Source: Hyphomicrobiaceae bacterium UBA4118
GTDB lineage: Bacteria; Pseudomonadota; Alphaproteobacteria; Rhizobiales; Methyloligellaceae
Reading direction: 5' to 3'
NCBI GenBank assembly: GCA_002383105.1
Contig: DFXC01000118.1
Location: 53,163-70,483, forward strand
Length of the DNA: 17,321 nucleotides
Position 1 is the stretch's first letter, and each line of letters begins with the position of its first letter. The notes below the pieces were generated by a model, which was not told the origin of the DNA, made no database searches, and saw nothing but the letters and a program-made list of their open reading frames with translations. The position numbers and the translations under genes are program-made. Positions 9,025 through 17,321 of this stretch are shown piece by piece.

Positions 9025-10332
9025 ATGACGGCAAGTGATATGAGGCGTGCCGAGGCGCGCGGGAATGACTTCTTCACCAGGCCCTTAGCGGACGCCGACC
9101 CCGAAATCTTCGGGGCCATCGAGCACGAGCTTGAGCGCCAGCAGAACGAGATCGAGTTGATCGCCTCTGAGAACATCGTCTCCAAGGCCGTGCTCGAGGC
9201 CGCCGGCACGCTCCTCACCAACAAATATGCCGAAGGCTATCCGGGACGGCGCTACTACGGCGGCTGCCAATATGTCGACGTCGTCGAGCAACTCGCCATC
9301 GACCGCGCCAAGCGCCTGTTCAACTGCGCCTTCGCCAACGTCCAGCCGCATTCAGGCTCCCAGGCCAATCAGTCGGTGATGCTGGCCCTGCTGAAACCGG
9401 GCGACACCATCATGGGGCTAAGCCTTGCCGCCGGCGGCCATCTCACCCACGGCGCGCCGCCCAACCTCTCCGGCAAATGGTTCAACGCCGTCCAATACGG
9501 CGTCAGGCCCGACGATCACCGCATCGACTATGACGAGGTCGAGCGCCTCGCCCAGCAGCACAAACCCGCCATGATCATCACCGGCGGCTCGGCCTATCCG
9601 CGCGTCATTGACTTCGCGAGGTTCCGCAAGATCGCCGACTCTGTCGGCGCCTATCTCATGGTCGACATGGCGCATTTCGCTGGCCTCGTCGCCGCAGGCC
9701 TGCATCCGAGCCCGCTGCCGCACGCCCATGTGGTCACCACCACCACTCACAAGACGCTGCGCGGCCCGCGCGCCGGCATGGTGCTCTCCAACGACGAGGA
9801 GATCGGCAAGAAGATCAATTCGGCGGTGTTCCCCGGCCTTCAGGGCGGACCGTTGATGCACATCATCGCCGCCAAGGCGGTGGCCTTCAAGGAGGCGCTG
9901 TCGCCGTCCTTCAAGCTCTACGCCCAGTCCGTGATCGACAACGCCAAGGCGCTTGGCGAGACGCTCGTCAAGGGCGGCGTGGCGCTCGTCTCGGGCGGTA
10001 CCGACACGCATCTGATGCTCGTCGATCTCCGGCCCAAGAAGCTCACCGGCAAGGCCGCCGAGATCGCGCTCGGCCGCGCCAACATCACCTGCAACAAGAA
10101 CGGCGTGCCGTTCGATCCGGAAAAGCCCATGGTCACCTCAGGCATCCGCCTCGGCTCTCCGGCCGGCACCACGCGCGGCTTCGGCATTGCCGAGTTCCAG
10201 TCGGTCGGCGGCATGATCATCGAGGTCCTTGATGGGCTTGCTGCCAATGGCGATGAGGACAACAGCGCCGTCGAAGCCTCCGTGAGGAAGCGCGCCATCG
10301 AGCTCTGCGGGCGCTATCCCATTTACCGGTGA
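9025..10332 (+). CDS. glyA: Serine hydroxymethyltransferase
   Basis: This cytoplasmic PLP enzyme converts serine and tetrahydrofolate into glycine and 5,10-methylene-tetrahydrofolate, the main one-carbon source. Family motifs are all present: [64 protein letters not shown], and [16 protein letters not shown] carrying the PLP lysine (Lys243). I start it at the ATG at 9025 (435 aa), which has AGGAG nine bases upstream and gives the family length. The frame is open back to 8818, but those extra 69 codons look non-coding. The 261 bp before it show no clear promoter or riboswitch; TCGACA-GCG-TGTCGA just after the transpeptidase stop is a short palindrome. It heads the gene train that continues with nrdR, 39 bp downstream. 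Confidence 0.96.
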   Translation: MTASDMRRAEARGNDFFTRPLADADPEIFGAIEHELERQQNEIELIASENIVSKAVLEAAGTLLTNKYAEGYPGRRYYGGCQYVDVVEQLAIDRAKRLFNCAFANVQPHSGSQANQSVMLALLKPGDTIMGLSLAAGGHLTHGAPPNLSGKWFNAVQYGVRPDDHRIDYDEVERLAQQHKPAMIITGGSAYPRVIDFARFRKIADSVGAYLMVDMAHFAGLVAAGLHPSPLPHAHVVTTTTHKTLRGPRAGMVLSNDEEIGKKINSAVFPGLQGGPLMHIIAAKAVAFKEALSPSFKLYAQSVIDNAKALGETLVKGGVALVSGGTDTHLMLVDLRPKKLTGKAAEIALGRANITCNKNGVPFDPEKPMVTSGIRLGSPAGTTRGFGIAEFQSVGGMIIEVLDGLAANGDEDNSAVEASVRKRAIELCGRYPIYR

Positions 10333-10371
10333 AGCCGAGCGTGAGGGTGAGGAAGGGGAGGGCGGTCGCCC

Positions 10372-10878
10372 ATGCGGTGCCCCTATTGCGGCAGCACCAA
10401 CACGCAAGTGAAGGACTCGCGTCCTAGCGAGGACCACACTACGATCAGGCGCCGCCGTGTGTGCGCCGATTGCGGCGGGCGCTTCACCACCTTCGAGCGC
10501 GTGCAACTGCGCGAGCTGACCGTGATCAAGCGGAGCGGCCGCCGGATGCCGTTCGACCGCGACAAGCTGATGCGCTCGGTGCAGATCGCGCTGCGCAAAC
10601 GCCCGGTCGATCCCGAGCGCATCGAGCGCATGGTGAGCGGCATCGTGCGCCGGCTCGAGAACATGGGTGAGAACGACATCAAGTCCGAGACCATCGGCAA
10701 GCTGGTGATGGAGGCCTTGAAGGCTCTCGACGATGTGGCCTATGTGCGGTTTGCCTCCGTCTACAAGAATTTCCGCGAGGCCAAGGATTTCGAGGCGCTG
10801 CTCGGTGAGCTTGCCGCAACCGATAACGACGACGAAGAGTCCTCGCCCGGGAAGGCGGCGGCTTCCGCCGACGATTAG
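10372..10878 (+). CDS. nrdR: Transcriptional repressor NrdR
   Basis: NrdR is a zinc-finger and ATP-cone protein that senses ATP/dATP and represses ribonucleotide reductase genes. The N-terminal zinc ribbon is intact (Cys3, Cys6, Cys31, Cys34 in MRCPYCGS and [18 protein letters not shown]). The ATP-cone follows at about 49-139 with [16 protein letters not shown] and [13 protein letters not shown]. At 168 residues it is slightly longer than usual because of an acidic, Ala-rich tail after about 150. An AAGGGGAG ribosome site precedes the ATG. The position between glyA and ribD is the standard alphaproteobacterial arrangement. No NrdR box is evident inside the window, so its targets must lie elsewhere. 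Confidence 0.96.
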   Translation: MRCPYCGSTNTQVKDSRPSEDHTTIRRRRVCADCGGRFTTFERVQLRELTVIKRSGRRMPFDRDKLMRSVQIALRKRPVDPERIERMVSGIVRRLENMGENDIKSETIGKLVMEALKALDDVAYVRFASVYKNFREAKDFEALLGELAATDNDDEESSPGKAAASADD

Positions 10879-10899
10879 GCGCAAAGCCCCTATCTGCCG

Positions 10900-12033
10900 A
10901 TGAGCGCAAGCGATGAAGAGCATATGGCGCAGGCGCTCGCGCTCGCCCGGCGCGGGCTCGGGCTCACCTGGCCAAGCCCCTCCGTCGGCTCGATCGTCGT
11001 GGCTCCATCAGGGGAGATCGTCTCCCGCGGCTGGACGGCGTCGGGCGGCCGCCCCCATGCCGAGGCCATTGCGCTTGACCGCGCCCGCGCCCGAGCCCGG
11101 GGCGCCACCCTCTATGTGACCCTTGAGCCTTGTGCCCATGAAGGGGGAAGAGGGCTTGCTTGCGCCGATGTCATTGCCGCAGCGCAGCCGGCGCGCGCCG
11201 TAGTCGCGCTGCGCGATCCGGACCCGCGCACGTCGGGGCAGGGGCTCGAGCGACTTGCCGCCGCCGGCATCGAGGTGGTGGAAGGGGTGTTGGCGGCGGA
11301 GGCCGCCTCGGTCGCCCTTGGCCATCTCCTCCGCGTCACCGAAGAACGCCCCGCCGTGACGCTGAAGCTCGCGCTCGGCGCCGACGGCCTGATGCCGCGA
11401 GGCGACGGCGCCCCGGTGTGGATCACGGGGCCCGAGGCCCGCGCCCATGGCCACCTCTTGCGCGCCCGGAACGACGCCATCCTGGTCGGGCGCGGCACCA
11501 TCCTCGCCGACAATCCAAGCCTCACCTGTCGCCTGCCGGGCATGGGATGCCGCTCGCCGGTGCGGGTGGTCTTGGACCGCCGCCTGAGGACGCCGCCCGA
11601 GGCGCACCTCTTCGACGACATGATGGTGCCGGTCTGGCTCATCTGCGCCGCCGACGAGGACCATCCCAATGCCGAAGCCCTGCAGGAGCGCTGCGCCGAG
11701 ATCGTGCCCGCAGCGGTCGACGCCCATGGCATGCTCGGCATTCGCGACGCTTTGGAGACGCTCGCGAGCCGCGGCATCACCCGCGTGCTGGTCGAGGGCG
11801 GGCCTTCGGTGGCGCGCGCCTTTCTCGATGCCGATCTCATCGACGAGGCGGTGATTTACCAGGGACCGAACCCTGCGGGCGCCGACGGCCTCATGCCCTT
11901 CGTCAACGAAGGACTTGATCGGCTGACCGGAAGCGGTCATTTCACGCAAATTCACGCACGTTCCTTCGGACCCGACCGGATGACGTGGTGGCGGCGGATG
12001 CGGACATGTTCACCGGCATTGTCAGCGGCATAG
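10900..12033 (+). CDS. ribD: Bifunctional pyrimidine deaminase/reductase of riboflavin synthesis
   Basis: RibD performs the second and third steps of riboflavin synthesis: deamination of the GTP cyclohydrolase product, then NADPH-dependent reduction of its ribose. The N-terminal deaminase (about 1-145) has the zinc ligands His53 in PHAEAIAL and Cys78 and Cys88 in EPCAHEGGRGLAC, with Glu55 as proton shuttle. The C-terminal reductase (about 150-365) shows TLKLALGADG, WITGPEARAHGHLLRARNDAILVGRGTILADNPSLTCRLPG and VLVEGGPSVARAF. One oddity: the usual Asn of the PNPxVG loop is Ser26 (WPSPSVG). The gene begins 21 bp after nrdR and its last 28 bases overlap the start of ribE, suggesting coupled translation. 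Confidence 0.94.
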   Translation: MSASDEEHMAQALALARRGLGLTWPSPSVGSIVVAPSGEIVSRGWTASGGRPHAEAIALDRARARARGATLYVTLEPCAHEGGRGLACADVIAAAQPARAVVALRDPDPRTSGQGLERLAAAGIEVVEGVLAAEAASVALGHLLRVTEERPAVTLKLALGADGLMPRGDGAPVWITGPEARAHGHLLRARNDAILVGRGTILADNPSLTCRLPGMGCRSPVRVVLDRRLRTPPEAHLFDDMMVPVWLICAADEDHPNAEALQERCAEIVPAAVDAHGMLGIRDALETLASRGITRVLVEGGPSVARAFLDADLIDEAVIYQGPNPAGADGLMPFVNEGLDRLTGSGHFTQIHARSFGPDRMTWWRRMRTCSPALSAA

Positions 12034-12611
12034 GGACGCTTGTCGAGCGGCGAGGCACGCGCTTCAGCATCGCCTGCCCCTACAAGCGCGGAAGCCTGGA
12101 GGAGGGGGCCTCGGTCGCCTGCGACGGCTGCTGCCTGACGCTGGCCGAGGTGAGGAAAGCGCACGGCAAGGGCGCCGTCTTCGCGGTCGAGGCCTCCAAC
12201 GAGACCTTGGCCCGCACTACGCTGGGGACGTGGCGGGAAGGACGCCGCATCAATCTCGAGCGTGCGATGGCGCTGGGGGACGAGCTCGGCGGCCATCTCG
12301 TCACCGGCCATGTCGACGGGCTTGCCAGGATTATCGAGCGCAAGCCCGACGGCGAAAGCGTGAGGTTCGTCTTGGAGAGCCCTGCCGCGCTTGCGCGCTT
12401 CATCGCTGAGAAGGGCACGGTCGCGCTCGATGGCGTCTCGCTCACGGTTAATGACGTGACCGGTGCGCGCTTCGGCGTGAACGTCATCCCTTACACGCTT
12501 GCCCATACGACGTGGGAAGACCGGGTGCCCGGCGATCTGTTAAACCTTGAAGTCGATCTCCTCGCGCGCTACGTCGCACGCTTGGCAGAAACTGAAGGCC
12601 GCGTCCCGTGA
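12006..12611 (+). CDS. ribE: Riboflavin synthase, alpha chain
   Basis: The enzyme dismutates two molecules of 6,7-dimethyl-8-ribityllumazine to riboflavin and the pyrimidine dione. The start MFTGIVSGIGTL is the family hallmark, so I use the ATG at 12006 although the frame is open to 11985. The protein has 201 residues and two lumazine-binding repeats: the first with CDGCCLTLAEV and FAVEASNETLART, the second with GHLVTGHVDGLARI, ALDGVSLTVNDV and FGVNVIPYTLAHTTW. The gene starts inside the end of ribD and overlaps the GTG of the next gene by four bases (GTGA). The symbol ribC is used for the same gene in some genomes. Confidence 0.94.
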   Translation: MFTGIVSGIGTLVERRGTRFSIACPYKRGSLEEGASVACDGCCLTLAEVRKAHGKGAVFAVEASNETLARTTLGTWREGRRINLERAMALGDELGGHLVTGHVDGLARIIERKPDGESVRFVLESPAALARFIAEKGTVALDGVSLTVNDVTGARFGVNVIPYTLAHTTWEDRVPGDLLNLEVDLLARYVARLAETEGRVP

Positions 12612-13735
12612 CCATTGTCAGCAACCCCCGCCACCATCAGTTCCTCTCCTCCATCGAGGAGGTGGTCGAGGACGCGCGCAACGGCCGCATGTTCATCCTG
12701 GTCGACGCCGAGGAGCGCGAGAACGAAGGCGACCTCGTCATCCCGGCGCAGATGGCGACGCCCGACGCCATCAACTTCATGGCCAAGAATGGCCGCGGGC
12801 TGATCTGCCTCGCGCTAACGCCCGAACGCGCCAAGCAGTTGCATCTCGAGCTGATGTCGCGTTCCAACCGCAGCCGGCATACCACGGCCTTCACCGTGTC
12901 GATCGAGGCGCGGGAAGGGGTCTCGACCGGCATCTCCGCCCATGACCGAGCCCATACCATCTCCGTCGCCATCGATCCGACCAAGGACTATCGCGACGTC
13001 ATGACCCCGGGCCATGTGTTCCCGCTCGTGGCCAAGGAGGGCGGCGTGCTCGTGCGCGCCGGCCACACCGAGGCGGCCGTTGATCTTGCCCGTCTCGCTG
13101 GGCTTTATCCGTCCGGCGTGATCTGCGAGATCATGAACGACGACGGCACCATGGCGCGGCTTCCCGACCTCGTCGCCTTCGCGCAACGCCATGGACTGAA
13201 GATCGCCACTATCGCCGATCTGATCGCCTATCGGCTGCGCTACGACCATCTGGTGAAGGTGGTGGCGCAGACCAAGATCGACAGCGCCTTTGGGGGCGCC
13301 TTCGATCTCAAGGTCTATGCCACGACCGTCGATCCCGCCGAGCACGTGGCGATCGTCAAGGGCGACGTGGCCGCGGGCGGCCCGGTGCTGGTGCGCGTGC
13401 ATGCGCTGAACACACTCGATGACGTGCTGTCGGCCGGCGGCCATCGCGAGACACTGGTGCACAAGGCCATGGACATCATCGGCCGCGAGGGGCGCGGCGT
13501 GATCGTGCTCATCCGTGAATCGAGGCCTGACGCCATCTCGACGCGGCTCGGGGCGGAAGCCGGAGGCGGCGGTCAGCAGCGGCTTATCGAATACGGCATC
13601 GGCGCCCAGATCCTGCTCGACCTCGGCGTGCGCGAGATGGTGCTGCTCAGCAATTCGCCCGCGCGCAAGATCGTGGGCCTTGAGGGCTATGGGCTCAAGG
13701 TAACCGGCCACCGGGGCTTGGGGACGACGCCATGA
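12608..13735 (+). CDS. ribBX: 3,4-dihydroxy-2-butanone 4-phosphate synthase with degenerate GTP cyclohydrolase II domain (RibBX type)
   Basis: The N-terminal half (about 1-205) is a complete DHBP synthase, which makes the four-carbon unit for lumazine from ribulose 5-phosphate: DAEERENEGDLVIPA with its acidic metal and catalytic residues, and VRAGHTEAAVDLARLAGLYPSGVICE. The C-terminal half (about 206-375) is recognisably GTP cyclohydrolase II-like (HVAIVKGDV, VLVRVHA, EGRGVIVLIRES, LGVREMVLLSNSPARKIVGLEGYG). However, it contains no cysteine at all, so the three zinc-binding cysteines of active GCH II are missing. This matches the RibBX variant described in Proteobacteria, not an active RibBA. 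Translation starts at a GTG within the ribE stop, and the gene overlaps ribH by four bases (ATGA). Confidence 0.92.
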   Translation: MTIVSNPRHHQFLSSIEEVVEDARNGRMFILVDAEERENEGDLVIPAQMATPDAINFMAKNGRGLICLALTPERAKQLHLELMSRSNRSRHTTAFTVSIEAREGVSTGISAHDRAHTISVAIDPTKDYRDVMTPGHVFPLVAKEGGVLVRAGHTEAAVDLARLAGLYPSGVICEIMNDDGTMARLPDLVAFAQRHGLKIATIADLIAYRLRYDHLVKVVAQTKIDSAFGGAFDLKVYATTVDPAEHVAIVKGDVAAGGPVLVRVHALNTLDDVLSAGGHRETLVHKAMDIIGREGRGVIVLIRESRPDAISTRLGAEAGGGGQQRLIEYGIGAQILLDLGVREMVLLSNSPARKIVGLEGYGLKVTGHRGLGTTP

Positions 13736-14202
13736 GCCGCAAAGGCCCCCGCTCGGTCCTCATCATCGAGGCGCGCTTCTACGAGGACATCGCCGACGAG
13801 CTCGCCCGCGGCGCCGTCGAGGAGCTTGATTCTCATCAGATGGCTTATGAGCGGCTCGCCGTGCCGGGCTCGCTCGAAATCGCGCTCGCGCTCAGCCTGG
13901 CGCTCGCCAATGGCTTTGTCGGTCGGGCGGGGCGGCATCGGGGCTGCGTCGCCCTTGGCTGCGTCATCCGCGGCGAGACCACCCATTACGACATCGTGGC
14001 GCGGGAATCGGCCGCCGGCTTGCATCAGCTCGCCGTGCAGCATGCGGTGCCGATCGGCTTCGGCATCGTCACCTGCGAAAGCCGCGAGCAAGCCTGGGAA
14101 CGGGCGAGTGTCGAAGGGCGCAACAAGGGACGCGACGCGGCGCTTGCCTGCCTCACCCTGATGCAGCTCGAGCAGCATTTTTCCTCCGCGAGCCGGCGCT
14201 AG
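13732..14202 (+). CDS. ribH: 6,7-dimethyl-8-ribityllumazine synthase
   Basis: A 156-residue protein of normal family length that joins the RibD-derived pyrimidine to the butanone phosphate from RibBX. Motifs: IIEARFYEDIADEL (substrate loop), YERLAVPGSLEIALALSLAL, VALGCVIRGETTHYDIVARESAAGL with the catalytic His in ETTHYD, and AVPIGFGIVTCESREQAWERA followed by RNKGRDAALACL. The usual VLTTDT loop reads IVTCES here, a mild deviation. The ATG lies in the ATGA overlap with ribBX, and nusB begins five bases after the stop, the order ribH-nusB being conserved in very many bacteria. Confidence 0.94.
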   Translation: MSRKGPRSVLIIEARFYEDIADELARGAVEELDSHQMAYERLAVPGSLEIALALSLALANGFVGRAGRHRGCVALGCVIRGETTHYDIVARESAAGLHQLAVQHAVPIGFGIVTCESREQAWERASVEGRNKGRDAALACLTLMQLEQHFSSASRR

Positions 14203-14207
14203 CCGCC

Positions 14208-14705
14208 ATGGCTGGGCGAGGCAAAACCGAAAACCGTGCGTCCTACCGAAGTGCAGCGAGGCTTGCCGCCGTGCAAGCGCTCTATCAGATGGACATGACC
14301 GGAATCGATCTCACCGACGTCATCACCGAGTTCGAGACCCATCGCCTCGGCAAGGAGATCGAGGACTGCCAATATCGCGACGCCGAGCCCGCCTTCTTCC
14401 GCGATCTTGTCGAGGGCGTGGTGCGCGAGCAGCTCCGCGTCGACCCTCTGATCGACAAGCAGCTCGCCGAAGGCTGGCGGCTTACCCGCGTCGATTCGAT
14501 CCTGCGTGCCATTCTCCGTGCCGGCGCCTATGAGATCCTCGTTCGCAGCGACGTCCCGGCGCGCGTGGTGATCTCCGAATATGTCGATATCGCACATGCC
14601 TTCTTCTGCGAGGAGGAGCCGAAGGTGGTGAACGGCATCCTTGACCGGCTCAGCCACAAGGCAAGGCCCCAAGAATTCGCCGCGCCAGGCAGAAGCGATG
14701 GTTGA
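14208..14705 (+). CDS. nusB: Transcription antitermination factor NusB
   Basis: NusB is an all-helical RNA-binding protein that, with NusE (S10), binds boxA in rRNA leader RNA and promotes antitermination. Family features: RSAARLAAVQALYQMDMTG near the N terminus, FFRDLVEGVV, the core TRVDSILRAILRAGAYEIL, and PARVVISEYVDIAHAFFCEEEPKVVNGILDRL. The length is 165 residues, with a short non-conserved tail. It follows ribH by five bases, and its final eight bases overlap thiL, so all these genes are probably co-transcribed. Confidence 0.94.
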   Translation: MAGRGKTENRASYRSAARLAAVQALYQMDMTGIDLTDVITEFETHRLGKEIEDCQYRDAEPAFFRDLVEGVVREQLRVDPLIDKQLAEGWRLTRVDSILRAILRAGAYEILVRSDVPARVVISEYVDIAHAFFCEEEPKVVNGILDRLSHKARPQEFAAPGRSDG

Positions 14706-15717
14706 GGATGTCGAGCGCGTCGAGGGGGGGCGCCTTGGCGAGTTCGACCTCATCGCCCGCTACTTTGCGCCGCTTGCCACCGAAGCCGCGGCACTCGGGC
14801 TACGCGACGACGCCGCCGTGCTGCGTCCGCCCGAGGGTCAGGAGATCGTGCTCTCCTGCGACACGATCGTCGAGGGTGTGCATTTCCTGAAAGACGATCC
14901 GCCTGGGAGCATCGGTCACAAGGCCTTGGCGGTGAATCTGTCGGACCTCGCCGCCAAAGGCGCGCGCCCTTACGTCTATCTCTTGGCGCTGTCTCTGCCG
15001 GCCGGGACCGCTGCAACCTGGCTCGAGGCTTTCGCCTCGGGTCTTGGCGAGCTGCAGAAGTTGTCCGGCATCGGCCTTGTCGGTGGCGACACCACGGCGA
15101 CGCCCGGACCTTTGAGCGTGACCGTCACCGCGCTCGGCCTGGTGCCGCAGGGCCATGCCGTGCTGCGCCTCGGCGCCAAGCAGGGCGACCGGCTCTATGT
15201 GAGCGGCGCCATCGGCGATGCCTATCTCGGCCTGCGCGTTCTCAAGCATCCTGCGCTTGGCAGGTTTTGGGGCTTCTCAGACGACGACACGGCGTTCGTC
15301 GTTGACCGTTATCGGCGGCCGAAGCCGCGCAACGATCTTGCGCTTCTCGTCCGCAACTTCGCGCAAGCAGCCATCGACGTGTCCGACGGGCTCATGGGCG
15401 ATATCGAGAAGCTCGCCCGTGTCTCCCACGGGGGCGCGCTGATCGAGGCCTCTCGCGTACCGTTCTCACCTGCCGCGCAGAAGGCGCTTGAGCGGGAGCC
15501 TGCGCTTCTGGAGGCGCTGGTGACGGCCGGCGACGACTATGAGATCGTGGCGGCGGTGCCCGAGGCGAGCGCTAGATACTTCGAGGCTGAGGCTCTCGGG
15601 AAAAAGCTGAGCGTCACCATGATCGGCCGCGTGGACGGGTCAAGCGGCGAGGCCCGGCTGCTGGGGCCTGACGGCAATACGGTTAAGCTAGACGCCAAGG
15701 GCTTCAGCCATTTCTAG
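14698..15717 (+). CDS. thiL: Thiamine-monophosphate kinase
   Basis: ThiL phosphorylates thiamine monophosphate to thiamine diphosphate with ATP, the last step of cofactor synthesis. It belongs to the PurM/ThiL fold: GEFDLIARYFAPLA, GLRDDAAVLRPPEGQEIVLSCDTIVEGVHFL (Mg-ATP aspartates), LAVNLSDLAAKGARP, GLVGGDTTATPGPLSVTVTALG, then AAIDVSDGLMGDIEKLAR and VTAGDDYEIVAAVP. I chose the ATG at 14698 (339 aa), where homology begins; the frame is open to 14641 inside nusB. A start overlapping nusB by eight bases without a strong ribosome site of its own suggests coupling. It ends the gene train, and a 195-bp gap follows. Confidence 0.94.
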   Translation: MVEDVERVEGGRLGEFDLIARYFAPLATEAAALGLRDDAAVLRPPEGQEIVLSCDTIVEGVHFLKDDPPGSIGHKALAVNLSDLAAKGARPYVYLLALSLPAGTAATWLEAFASGLGELQKLSGIGLVGGDTTATPGPLSVTVTALGLVPQGHAVLRLGAKQGDRLYVSGAIGDAYLGLRVLKHPALGRFWGFSDDDTAFVVDRYRRPKPRNDLALLVRNFAQAAIDVSDGLMGDIEKLARVSHGGALIEASRVPFSPAAQKALEREPALLEALVTAGDDYEIVAAVPEASARYFEAEALGKKLSVTMIGRVDGSSGEARLLGPDGNTVKLDAKGFSHF

Positions 15718-15912
15718 CCTGTCGGCCGGGAGATTAGGCCAAAATCGCACGCGGCCCAGGCGTCTGTTGCTTCCTGCCCACAACTTTGGCATTTTCCGCG
15801 CGGGCTTAGCACCACCACTCCCTGGGGGCAGTAGGGCCGCGGCACGAAGGTGTCTCGCCTTTTGCGGTCTTGTTCCCCCGCCATCCCAATCGAACGCATA
15901 GAGGCAGCCGTC
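15718..15912 (+). other. Intergenic region before hppA
   Basis: No gene is supported here. TTGGCA at 15786-15791 could be a -35 for hppA, but no fitting -10 lies 16-18 bp downstream. An AGAGG ribosome site stands just before the hppA ATG. I see no clear terminator for thiL; GGCC repeated around 15725-15740 is too short to call. Confidence 0.3.
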
Positions 15913-17321
15913 ATGACCTGGGTTCTTTACCTCATCATCGCTTGCGGGGCGCTCTCGATCGCCTATGGCGTCTGGACGACGAGGGCCGTTCTCGCGGCTG
16001 ACCCAGGCACGGCGCGCATGCAGGAGATCGCCGCCGCCATTCAGGAGGGCGCGCAAGCCTATCTCGCCCGCCAGTACCAAACCATCGGCCTAGTCGGCGT
16101 CGCCATCTTCCTGCTGCTGGCCTATCTGCTCGGTCTGCCCGAGGCGATCGGCTTCGCCCTCGGCGCGCTGCTCTCCGGCGCCGCCGGCTATATCGGCATG
16201 AACGTATCGGTGCGCGCCAATGTCAGGACCGCGCAAGCCGCGACCAAGAGCCTCGCCGATGGTCTGAGCATCGCTTTCCGCGCCGGCGCCGTCACCGGGC
16301 TTCTGGTTGCCGGCCTCGCCCTTCTCGGCGTCTCGGTCTATTTCCTCATCCTCACCCAGATTCTTGGGCTTAGCCCCGCGTCGCGGGACGTCATCGACGC
16401 GCTGGTCTCTCTCGGCTTCGGCGCCTCGCTGATCTCCATCTTCGCCCGTCTTGGCGGCGGCATCTTCACCAAGGGCGCCGATGTCGGCGGCGATCTCGTG
16501 GGCAAGGTCGAAGCCGGCATTCCCGAGGACGATCCGCGCAACCCCGCGACCATAGCCGACAATGTCGGCGACAATGTCGGCGACTGTGCCGGCATGGCGG
16601 CCGACCTGTTCGAGACTTATGTGGTGACCGTTGTCGCCACCATGGTGCTCGCCTCGATCTATTTCGCCGGCGGCGACCGGGTCATGGACATGATGCTGTA
16701 TCCGCTCGCCATCGGCGCCATGTGCGTGATCACCTCGATTATCGGCACGTATTTCGTGCGGCTCGGCAAAAGCCAGTCGATCATGGGGGCGCTGTATAAG
16801 GGCCTGATCGCGACCGGCGTGTTGTCGCTCATCCTGCTCTGGCCGCTGACCGCCGGGCTGGTCGGCATGGATACCGCGATGAAGGTCGGCGAGGTGAGCT
16901 TCACCGGCAAATCGCTCTTTCTCTGCGGCGCCGTGGGCCTCCTCGTCACGGCGCTGATCGTGGTCATCACCGAGTATTATACCGGCACCAATCACCGCCC
17001 CGTCCAGTCGATCGCCAAGGCCTCGGTCACCGGCCACGGCACCAATGTGATCCAAGGTCTTGCCGTGTCGCTCGAGTCGACCGCGCTGCCCGCGCTCGTT
17101 ATCATGGGGGGCATCGTCATCGCCTATCAGCTTGCCGGTCTGTTCGGCATTGCCATTGCCGTCACCACCATGCTGGCTCTGGCGGGCTTGATCGTGGCGC
17201 TCGACGCCTTCGGTCCGGTGACCGACAATGCGGGCGGCATCGCCGAAATGTCCGGCATGCCGGCAAACATCCGCAAGACCACCGATGCGCTCGACGCCGT
17301 GGGCAACACCACCAAGGCGGT
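15913..17321 (+). CDS. hppA: Membrane-bound H+-translocating pyrophosphatase, N-terminal part
   Basis: The gene begins [23 protein letters not shown], after an AGAGG ribosome site, and stays open to the right edge (469 codons of an expected 700 or so). HppA couples PPi hydrolysis to proton pumping across the inner membrane. The signature region is complete: [56 protein letters not shown], containing the Asp-rich metal-PPi site. Further on come [38 protein letters not shown] and [18 protein letters not shown]. Many hydrophobic segments alternate with these loops. The last visible residues are GNTTKA (Lys468), whose lysine marks the K+-independent subfamily. The gene is not co-oriented into the rib train closely enough to assume co-transcription. 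Confidence 0.95.
   Translation, partial: MTWVLYLIIACGALSIAYGVWTTRAVLAADPGTARMQEIAAAIQEGAQAYLARQYQTIGLVGVAIFLLLAYLLGLPEAIGFALGALLSGAAGYIGMNVSVRANVRTAQAATKSLADGLSIAFRAGAVTGLLVAGLALLGVSVYFLILTQILGLSPASRDVIDALVSLGFGASLISIFARLGGGIFTKGADVGGDLVGKVEAGIPEDDPRNPATIADNVGDNVGDCAGMAADLFETYVVTVVATMVLASIYFAGGDRVMDMMLYPLAIGAMCVITSIIGTYFVRLGKSQSIMGALYKGLIATGVLSLILLWPLTAGLVGMDTAMKVGEVSFTGKSLFLCGAVGLLVTALIVVITEYYTGTNHRPVQSIAKASVTGHGTNVIQGLAVSLESTALPALVIMGGIVIAYQLAGLFGIAIAVTTMLALAGLIVALDAFGPVTDNAGGIAEMSGMPANIRKTTDALDAVGNTTKA

Noticed and set aside
12815..13711. A 298-codon minus-strand frame opposite ribBX
   Set aside because: Antisense shadow of a fully recognisable RibBX; His/Asp/Gly-rich with no family signature.
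15714..15914. A 66-codon minus-strand frame with a CPQG...CQSCGQ pattern between thiL and hppA
   Set aside because: The cysteine pattern hints at a zinc ribbon, but it overlaps the thiL stop and the hppA start, has no visible ribosome site, and I know no such gene in this position. Conservation in relatives would revive it.

Overview
The window is an ordinary, densely packed chromosomal segment from a GC-rich alphaproteobacterium, most likely of the order Hyphomicrobiales (Rhizobiales). This rests on gene content and order (parC / bpt / RDD / hemB; ldtR next to an L,D-transpeptidase; glyA-nrdR-ribD-ribE-ribBX-ribH-nusB-thiL; hppA), on the metal-site type of HemB, and on the RibBX form of DHBP synthase. 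I cannot name the genus. I see no mobile element, CRISPR array, rRNA, tRNA or phage gene.

Layout. Positions 1-423 hold the 3' end of parC (+). Converging on it is a minus-strand pair: an RDD-family membrane protein followed by bpt, the leucyl transferase of the N-end rule. A small exported protein of unknown function (2121-2747, +) converges on a second minus-strand pair: an extensin-like exported protein followed by hemB. A roughly 200-bp divergent intergenic region follows, containing a striking tandem array of GCCTT/AAGGC palindromes. Next, on the plus strand, come a 3-hydroxyisobutyryl-CoA hydrolase-like crotonase (5265-6335), the MarR-family regulator ldtR (6484-6993), and a secreted L,D-transpeptidase (7342-8763), which is the expected target of LdtR. 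From 9025 to 15717 a tight plus-strand gene train carries glyA, nrdR, ribD, ribE, ribBX, ribH, nusB and thiL, several overlapping by a few bases. The 5' two thirds of hppA, the H+-pumping pyrophosphatase, runs off the right edge.

How the genes work together. The rib genes supply flavins: deaminase/reductase, the C4 donor synthase, lumazine synthase and riboflavin synthase. GTP cyclohydrolase II activity is missing here, because the GCH II-like half of RibBX has no cysteine and so cannot build the zinc site. GlyA feeds one-carbon units, NrdR controls ribonucleotide reductase genes elsewhere, NusB serves rRNA antitermination and ThiL makes thiamine diphosphate. LdtR plus the transpeptidase form a cell-wall module.

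No previously undescribed multi-gene system is evident. The points most worth a second look are: the palindrome array at 5132-5228; the extensin-like domain split by a long Pro/Ala-rich insert; a hydrolase-like crotonase with Gln in place of the usual catalytic Glu; and the palindromes and shared 11-mer in the ldtR and L,D-transpeptidase promoters. All calls come from reading the sequence; no database search or folding program was run.
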